Shown in pieces: positions 5,408-9,728 of a DNA stretch of 9,728 nucleotides. Origin of the DNA: an uncultured Alphaproteobacteria bacterium (GTDB lineage: Bacteria; Pseudomonadota; Alphaproteobacteria; Rickettsiales; UBA1997); the NCBI GenBank assembly GCA_903858915.1, contig CAIOKL010000045.1, positions 1-9,728 on the forward strand. The letters are read 5' to 3'. A model generated the notes under the pieces. The model was not told the origin of the DNA, ran no database searches, and saw only the letters and a program-made list of their open reading frames with translations. Position numbers and translations under genes: made by a program. Numbering within the stretch: the stretch's first letter is position 1; every line of letters starts with the position of its first letter.

Positions 5408-6716
5408 ACCCGAAATTCAAAATATTTTTTCTTTATTGCAGAAAAATTATTTAAAACTTATTTTTACGGCGTTTTTTCTCGTTTTAATAATTTTTACAAT
5501 CGCTTTTGTTGTAATTTTTTATTGCGATATTTTTTATAAATTTAGCGATTTAGCGAAAGATAGAATTGTTAAAAATCCGCAATCAACTTTTATAATAACG
5601 CCTTTATTATTTTGGCTTTCGGCTTTTTTGTGTAAAAAATTTGCCTACAATCCTTTCGGGAGTGGCTTAGATAACATTACTCTCGCATTAAAAAAACTCG
5701 AAAAATATCCTAATAAATATAAAAAAATTACCAATTTTATTGGCTTTAAAATTGCCATTATAACATTTTTTAGTTCGTTGATTTCAACTTACTCCGGCGG
5801 TTCTTTGGGTCGCGAAGCCCCTTCGATAATGATTGCGGTTAGTCTGGTGATGGGAAGCGCTTATTATTTGCGTAAATTTTTGTTAAAAATTACCATAGAA
5901 TCGTGGATTTATGTTGGTTACGCGATCGGCTTGGTTGTTGCTTTTAACGCACCAATCGCCGGTATTATTTATGTCATTGAGAAAATCATCAAGAATAAAG
6001 CTAAAAATTATTTTAAGGCTTTGTTTTTGAGCGCTGTGGCAATTATTATTTTAATATTTTTATTAAATAATCATTTGCCAATTTATCCAGTTCAAAATAT
6101 TAAAATAATTAGTTTTAAATATTTACATTATGTTATTTTTCTTGCAATAATTTGTAGTGTTTTAGCATTTTTGTTATTAAATATATGTAGATATTACTAT
6201 CAAAAAATAATTTTAATTAAAAATTATAAATGGCATTTTATTCCAATAATTTTTGGATTATTTGTGGCAATTATCGGCGTTTATTTTGGCATTTATTCAA
6301 TCGGCGGAGGAATAAGAACCACAAATCAAATTTTGTCTAATCCTCAAGAAATGTTTGGTTATAAAGAATTTTTCGGAAGATATTTTTCGACAATTTTTAC
6401 GCATATTACCGCAAGTGCCGGCGGTTTGGTGGCGCCCTCGATTGCTCTAGGCGCGGTAACGGGTTCAATTTTTGGCTCTTTTTTTGAAAATGTGTCGCCG
6501 TTAATTTTTGTAATTGTTGGAATGGTGGCTTTTTTATCGCCAATTTTAAATGTTCCAATTACTTCGGCGATTGTTATAATTGAGTCAACGAAAATTGATT
6601 ATTCAAATTTTATGATTTTATTAATCGTTTCTTTGATTTCATTTTTTCTAAGCATTATTTTAAAAAAAACATACTCTAAAATTCGTGTCAAATTATTTAA
6701 ACCAACAACAAATTAA
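5388..6716 (+). CDS. ClC-family chloride transporter or channel
   Basis: A 442-residue polytopic membrane protein of the ClC family. The anion-path motifs are recognisable: GSG at 91-93 (E. coli GSGIP), GREAP at 141-145 with E143 as the external gating glutamate, FNAPIAGIIYVIE at 186-198, GGLVAP at 345-350 (E. coli GGIFAP), and a tyrosine near the C-terminus (KKTYS, Y429) that aligns with the inner chloride-coordinating Tyr445. No cytoplasmic CBS domains follow, as in short bacterial ClC proteins. The residue after E198, which aligns with the internal proton glutamate E203 of the E. coli exchanger, is lysine (K199), so strict 2:1 Cl-/H+ exchange cannot be assumed. The serine in GSG argues against the fluoride-exporting branch. 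The gene overlaps the gamma-CA gene by 20 bp and the next gene by 32 bp. It is rich in Phe, Ile and Lys, matching the AT-rich background. Confidence 0.88.
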   Translation: MNIAKNKPEIQNIFSLLQKNYLKLIFTAFFLVLIIFTIAFVVIFYCDIFYKFSDLAKDRIVKNPQSTFIITPLLFWLSAFLCKKFAYNPFGSGLDNITLALKKLEKYPNKYKKITNFIGFKIAIITFFSSLISTYSGGSLGREAPSIMIAVSLVMGSAYYLRKFLLKITIESWIYVGYAIGLVVAFNAPIAGIIYVIEKIIKNKAKNYFKALFLSAVAIIILIFLLNNHLPIYPVQNIKIISFKYLHYVIFLAIICSVLAFLLLNICRYYYQKIILIKNYKWHFIPIIFGLFVAIIGVYFGIYSIGGGIRTTNQILSNPQEMFGYKEFFGRYFSTIFTHITASAGGLVAPSIALGAVTGSIFGSFFENVSPLIFVIVGMVAFLSPILNVPITSAIVIIESTKIDYSNFMILLIVSLISFFLSIILKKTYSKIRVKLFKPTTN

Positions 6717-7491
6717 TGAAATATTTAATTTAGCAATCAATGCGGGAGAGATTGCAAAACAAGCCTTTCTTACAAAAAATTTTGAAATTTTTAGCAAAGA
6801 AGATCGCTCAAAAGTTTCGTCAATTGATATTGAAATAAGTAAATTAATTCAACAAAAAATTCCGCAAATTATTCCAAATATCCCGATAGTTTGCGAAGAG
6901 GGCGAGGTTCGCGATTTTGAAAATGACATGTTTTTTTTAATTGATCCAATCGACGGCACTTCGAGTTTTATAAATAATAGCATTGAATTTTGTATAAATA
7001 TTGCGTTGATTAAAAATAAAAAACCAATTTTTGGATTGACTTACGCGCCTTTGTTTGAGGGCGGAAAGATGATTTTTAATAATCATCAAAACCAAATAGT
7101 TTTACACAAACACAATGAAAATAAAAATTTTTTCTTAGATAAAAATATTTTTAGTGGAGATTCATTAAAAATAATTACAAGCTCCCGCACCAAAGACGAA
7201 GATGTTAAAATTTATATTGCACAATTTTATCCACAATTTATAAATAATTTTAAGGTTGAAAAATTATCTTCCGCGGTAAAATTTTTTAGAATAATTGAAG
7301 GCGATGCAAATCTTTATCTTCATTTTCGTAAATCGATGGAGTGGGATACCGCTTCAGGACACGCTTTGCTTGATTTGTGCGGTGCTAAAATTAAAACCTT
7401 AAAAAATGAAAATCAAAAGTTTTTTTTGGGCGAAGAGTTGCAATATAAAAAAAATAATTTTATTAATAGTGGCTTCGTTGTTGCTAAATAA
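6685..7491 (+). CDS. cysQ: 3'(2'),5'-bisphosphate nucleotidase CysQ (inositol-monophosphatase superfamily)
   Basis: A 268-residue Mg2+-dependent phosphatase that hydrolyses 3'-phosphoadenosine 5'-phosphate (pAp) to AMP. Superfamily metal-site motifs are intact: VSSID with D48, the EE pair E71/E72 in VCEEGEV, DPIDGT at 87-92 with D87 and D90, and WDTASG at 220-225 with D221. The block EKLSSAVKFFRIIEGDANLY before WDTASGHALL matches CysQ better than plain inositol monophosphatase (SuhB). The only credible start is GTG at 6685, which overlaps the ClC gene by 32 bp; it places the conserved helix NAGEIAKQAF at the usual distance, and there is no in-frame ATG before residue 82. CysQ usually serves sulfate assimilation; where that is absent, pAp still arises when holo-ACP synthase transfers phosphopantetheine (inference for this organism). 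The next gene starts 11 bp downstream. Confidence 0.85.
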   Translation: MSNYLNQQQINEIFNLAINAGEIAKQAFLTKNFEIFSKEDRSKVSSIDIEISKLIQQKIPQIIPNIPIVCEEGEVRDFENDMFFLIDPIDGTSSFINNSIEFCINIALIKNKKPIFGLTYAPLFEGGKMIFNNHQNQIVLHKHNENKNFFLDKNIFSGDSLKIITSSRTKDEDVKIYIAQFYPQFINNFKVEKLSSAVKFFRIIEGDANLYLHFRKSMEWDTASGHALLDLCGAKIKTLKNENQKFFLGEELQYKKNNFINSGFVVAK

Positions 7492-7502
7492 TTTTTTTAA
7501 AA

Positions 7503-7820
7503 ATGGTTAGAAAATTTAGTTTAAATTGCAAAGTTGGTCAACAAGAAACGACAATCAATCTTTATGTCGGCGATCCGCAAGAGACTTCGCATCCAATTGG
7601 TTATCAAATGAAATATTTAAGCCAAAAGGGGGTTTCGGTGCCTGAAAATATTGTCAATTCTTTGAGTTCTTTAAATGAAATTGCCAAAAGAAATCGCGTG
7701 CCTTTTGAAGAATTATTTCAATATGTAAGTGATCAATTAAATTCTGAAGATGCCGTAAAAAATGCCTTTAGTAAATTTAATGAAATTAGTCGCTCGGTCA
7801 ATGAAGAACAAAATAAATAA
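7503..7820 (+). CDS. DUF2610-like small conserved protein
   Basis: A 105-residue protein without signal peptide or membrane segment, so probably cytoplasmic. It resembles from memory the DUF2610 family, found mainly in Rickettsiales and close relatives: a beta-rich N-terminus (VRKFSLNCKVGQQETTINLY), the segment GDPQETSHPIGYQMKYLS, then a predicted helical half with VPENIVNSLSSLNEIAKRNR and VPFEELFQYV. The C-terminal 20 residues are polar and probably disordered. Function is unknown and no catalytic motif is evident. The family call rests on pattern recognition without a search. It sits 11 bp after cysQ and 28 bp before ddl, in the same direction, so it is likely cotranscribed with the peptidoglycan and division genes; that is the only hint to its role. 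Confidence 0.7.
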   Translation: MVRKFSLNCKVGQQETTINLYVGDPQETSHPIGYQMKYLSQKGVSVPENIVNSLSSLNEIAKRNRVPFEELFQYVSDQLNSEDAVKNAFSKFNEISRSVNEEQNK

Positions 7821-7848
7821 TATACAAATAATTAGTCGATTTTAAATT

Positions 7849-8772
7849 ATGAAAACAAAAAAAATTGCAGTTTTATGTGGCGGTTGGAACTCGGAACGAG
7901 AAGTTTCTTTGCGTTCGGGGGAGGGCGTTTATCAAGCTTTAGTGAAGCTTGGATATAATGTTGAAAAAGTTGATTTTTCGCATCAAATTTTCGAAGATTT
8001 AAAGCGAATCAAGCCCGACATTGTTTTTAATTCTTTGCATGGTCAATATGGTGAAGATGGTCGAATTCAGGGTGTTCTTGATATTCTTGAAATTCCTTAC
8101 ACGCACTCTGGATTGTTGGCTTCCGCGGTGTGTATGGATAAAATTTTAACGCGCAAAGTTTGTGCGATTGAAAATGTTGCTTCGCCTAAATATAAAATTT
8201 TAAACAAGGGCGAAGATGAGCAAAATAACCAAAAGATTTTTGAAATCGGCAAGCCTTTTGTAATCAAGCCTATCAATGAAGGATCGAGTGTTGGAGTTGA
8301 AGTAATTTTACCTAATTCAAAATTCAATTTTAGTGAATTTAAGTGGCAATATGGCGATCAAATGATAATTGAAAATTATTTAGCCGGTCAAGAAATTCAT
8401 GTGGCGATTATGGATGGCAAAGCTTTGGGAGCAATAGAAGTGCGCCCTCACGGCTTATTTTATGACTATAATTGCAAATATACCGCGGGAATGACCGATT
8501 ATATTATGCCCGCCGAAATTTCCGCCGAAAAATATGCCGAAGCTTTAAATCTTGCCGAAATATGCTACAAAGCCACGGGTTGTCGCGGTATTGGTCGAGT
8601 CGATTTTATTTTAAATAACAAAAATTTTGGCGATAATTTATTTCATTTGCTTGAAATAAATACTCATCCGGGATTTACTCCCACTTCGCTTGTTCCCAAA
8701 ATCGCCAAGCATGTCGGAATCCAATTTGAAGATATTGTTGAATTTTTGATTAAAACGGCAAAATGCGGATAA
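7849..8772 (+). CDS. ddl: D-alanine--D-alanine ligase
   Basis: ATP-grasp ligase of 307 residues that joins two D-alanines to make the dipeptide for peptidoglycan precursors in the cytoplasm. The length matches the short DdlB type. Motifs in order: SEREVS with E16-R17-E18 (binds the first D-Ala), NSLHGQYGEDG (61-71), the flexible loop EGSSVG (144-149), FYDYNCKY with K210 and Y211, RVDF with R240 and D242, and LEINTHPG with metal ligands E259 and N261. The Tyr at the K-Y position predicts D-Ala-D-Ala rather than D-Ala-D-Lac specificity. The ATG has no obvious ribosome-binding site. ftsQ overlaps the end by 10 bp, the typical alphaproteobacterial ddl-ftsQ arrangement, but the usual upstream murC and murB are replaced by cysQ and a DUF2610-like gene. 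A peptidoglycan-making organism is implied. Confidence 0.95.
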   Translation: MKTKKIAVLCGGWNSEREVSLRSGEGVYQALVKLGYNVEKVDFSHQIFEDLKRIKPDIVFNSLHGQYGEDGRIQGVLDILEIPYTHSGLLASAVCMDKILTRKVCAIENVASPKYKILNKGEDEQNNQKIFEIGKPFVIKPINEGSSVGVEVILPNSKFNFSEFKWQYGDQMIIENYLAGQEIHVAIMDGKALGAIEVRPHGLFYDYNCKYTAGMTDYIMPAEISAEKYAEALNLAEICYKATGCRGIGRVDFILNNKNFGDNLFHLLEINTHPGFTPTSLVPKIAKHVGIQFEDIVEFLIKTAKCG

Positions 8773-9674
8773 AAAATTTCCAACAAAAAATTAAAAATTT
8801 TTTTCTTACCAATTTCTTTTGGCGTAAAATTAAAATCACTCTAAACGGCTTCATTAAACCTATTTTATTAAGATCATTTTTTGGTTTAATCGCCGTAATT
8901 TTCATCGCGTTAATCGCAATTCAAATCTACAAACCAAAGCTTTCGGATCAAATAAAAAATAAAGGCGCTAATTATTTTTATCGATATTTTAAACTCGATA
9001 ATTTTAAATTTTCCGAAATAAATATTTCTGGAAATAAGCGAGTTAAAGACGAAGAAATTATCGAAATTATTAAAAATTTTGAAGCCGAAAAAGGCGTTTT
9101 AATTGGAAAAAATTTAGACAATATTGACTTATTGCCGTTGGTGCAAAATTTAATTGATGAAATCAAATTAAAATTAAATTGGATTGACAAAGTAACAATC
9201 AAAAGATTGATGCCGGACATTCTAAATATTGAAGTCGAAGAGTATCAACCATTCGCAATTTGGATTAATGAAGATAAAAAATTTATTATTGATAAAGAGG
9301 GAAATTCGATTCCTTTTCTTGAAGAATATGAGCAAAGCGAAGAGTTTAAAAATATGGTAATTTTGTCGGGCAACGGCGCCAATGAAAATGCCAAATCTTT
9401 GTTCAATATTTTGGTGATTAATTCTGAAATTAGTCAAGATATTTATTCGGCAAATTGGGTTGGAAATAGGCGTTGGGATATTCGTTTTTTTGACGGGCTT
9501 TTGGTTAAACTTCCCGAAATTGAAATTTCTAATGCGTGGAATAATTTAATAAAAATATATTCGGCTTCAAAAAATGATAAAGCCATCAAGTCAATAGATC
9601 TAAGGGTTAATGGCAAAATTTATTTGCAATATTATAATAAAAAATCCTTCGAAGTTAACCTTCACAAAATCTAG
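8763..9674 (+). CDS. ftsQ: Cell division protein FtsQ
   Basis: A 303-residue bitopic inner-membrane protein of the divisome that bridges early and late division proteins and regulates septal peptidoglycan synthesis with FtsL and FtsB. Seen: a basic cytoplasmic N-terminus (about 1-35), one membrane segment (about 36-55, FGLIAVIFIALIAIQI), then a POTRA domain starting FKFSEINISGNKRVKDEEI (about 81-150) and ending WIDKVTIKRLMPDILNIEVE. It is followed by YQPFAIWIN and FIIDKEGNSI, the FtsQ-type beta domain (NWVGNRRWDIRFFDGLLVKL, then a late SIDLRV strand). Length is normal. The ATG lies inside the end of ddl with a 10-bp overlap, so translation is probably coupled. The stop is TAG at 9672-9674; ftsA would be expected next, but the remaining 54 bp hold no start on the plus strand. 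Confidence 0.92.
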   Translation: MRIKNFQQKIKNFFLTNFFWRKIKITLNGFIKPILLRSFFGLIAVIFIALIAIQIYKPKLSDQIKNKGANYFYRYFKLDNFKFSEINISGNKRVKDEEIIEIIKNFEAEKGVLIGKNLDNIDLLPLVQNLIDEIKLKLNWIDKVTIKRLMPDILNIEVEEYQPFAIWINEDKKFIIDKEGNSIPFLEEYEQSEEFKNMVILSGNGANENAKSLFNILVINSEISQDIYSANWVGNRRWDIRFFDGLLVKLPEIEISNAWNNLIKIYSASKNDKAIKSIDLRVNGKIYLQYYNKKSFEVNLHKI

Positions 9675-9728
9675 TTTTTATTATAAATTTTTTCACTATT
9701 TTATTTTTTAAACCCACGATTTTAGATC

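Noticed and set aside
5388..6716. Fluoride-exporting ClC-F branch
   Set aside because: The anion-binding serine in GSG is kept, whereas the fluoride branch has a different residue there; no fluoride riboswitch is visible upstream.
9675..9728. Start of ftsA or a terminator after ftsQ
   Set aside because: No ATG or GTG on the plus strand and no stable stem in these 54 bp; only A/T-rich sequence up to the window edge.

Overview
The window is a strongly AT-rich stretch (GC roughly 30% by eye) packed with bacterial envelope genes. The gene content and protein features (a Tol system with an alphaproteobacterial-style TolA tail, LolA, a ddl-ftsQ pair, a TAXI-type binding protein and a small protein resembling the DUF2610 family known mainly from Rickettsiales) point to an AT-rich alphaproteobacterium, most likely Rickettsiales or a relative. 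That assignment is inference from protein resemblance; no rRNA or other marker is present. I found no rRNA, tRNA, CRISPR array, insertion sequence or phage gene.

Left arm (1-3085, all on the minus strand). Reading in the direction of transcription: a glutamate/aspartate- or dicarboxylate-type symporter (SDF/DAACS family), lolA (periplasmic lipoprotein carrier), tolR, and tolA, which runs off the left edge of the window. The symporter and lolA overlap. A perfect 14-bp stem, 7-nt loop hairpin followed by a run of eight U sits inside the lolA signal-peptide codons, just after the symporter stop. It has the form of an intrinsic terminator inside a coding sequence and is the most striking structural feature here.

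Middle (3086-3435). A 350-bp, very AT-rich divergent intergenic region separates the two arms. It must hold the promoters for both directions, but only weak candidates can be named.

Right arm (3436-9674, all on the plus strand). A TAXI-family periplasmic binding protein comes first, without membrane partners in the window. It is followed by a glycine-zipper lipoprotein, a gamma-carbonic-anhydrase-like protein, a ClC-family chloride transporter, a CysQ-type bisphosphate nucleotidase, a DUF2610-like small protein, D-alanine-D-alanine ligase and the divisome protein FtsQ. Gaps are at most about 28 bp and several genes overlap (lipoprotein/gamma-CA abutting; gamma-CA/ClC 20 bp; ClC/cysQ 32 bp; ddl/ftsQ 10 bp), so this looks like one long transcription unit, probably continuing into ftsA beyond the window (inference).

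Taken together the window serves the cell envelope: lipoprotein sorting (LolA and a probable client lipoprotein), outer-membrane constriction (TolR, TolA), peptidoglycan precursor synthesis and septation (Ddl, FtsQ), plus solute and ion handling (symporter, TAXI protein, ClC, gamma-CA). Most of it is recognisable housekeeping. The points worth a second look are the terminator-like hairpin inside lolA, the ClC protein with lysine at the usual internal proton-glutamate position, the absence of tolQ next to tolR, and the conserved unknown gene beside ddl-ftsQ. I did not find evidence for a new multi-gene system.
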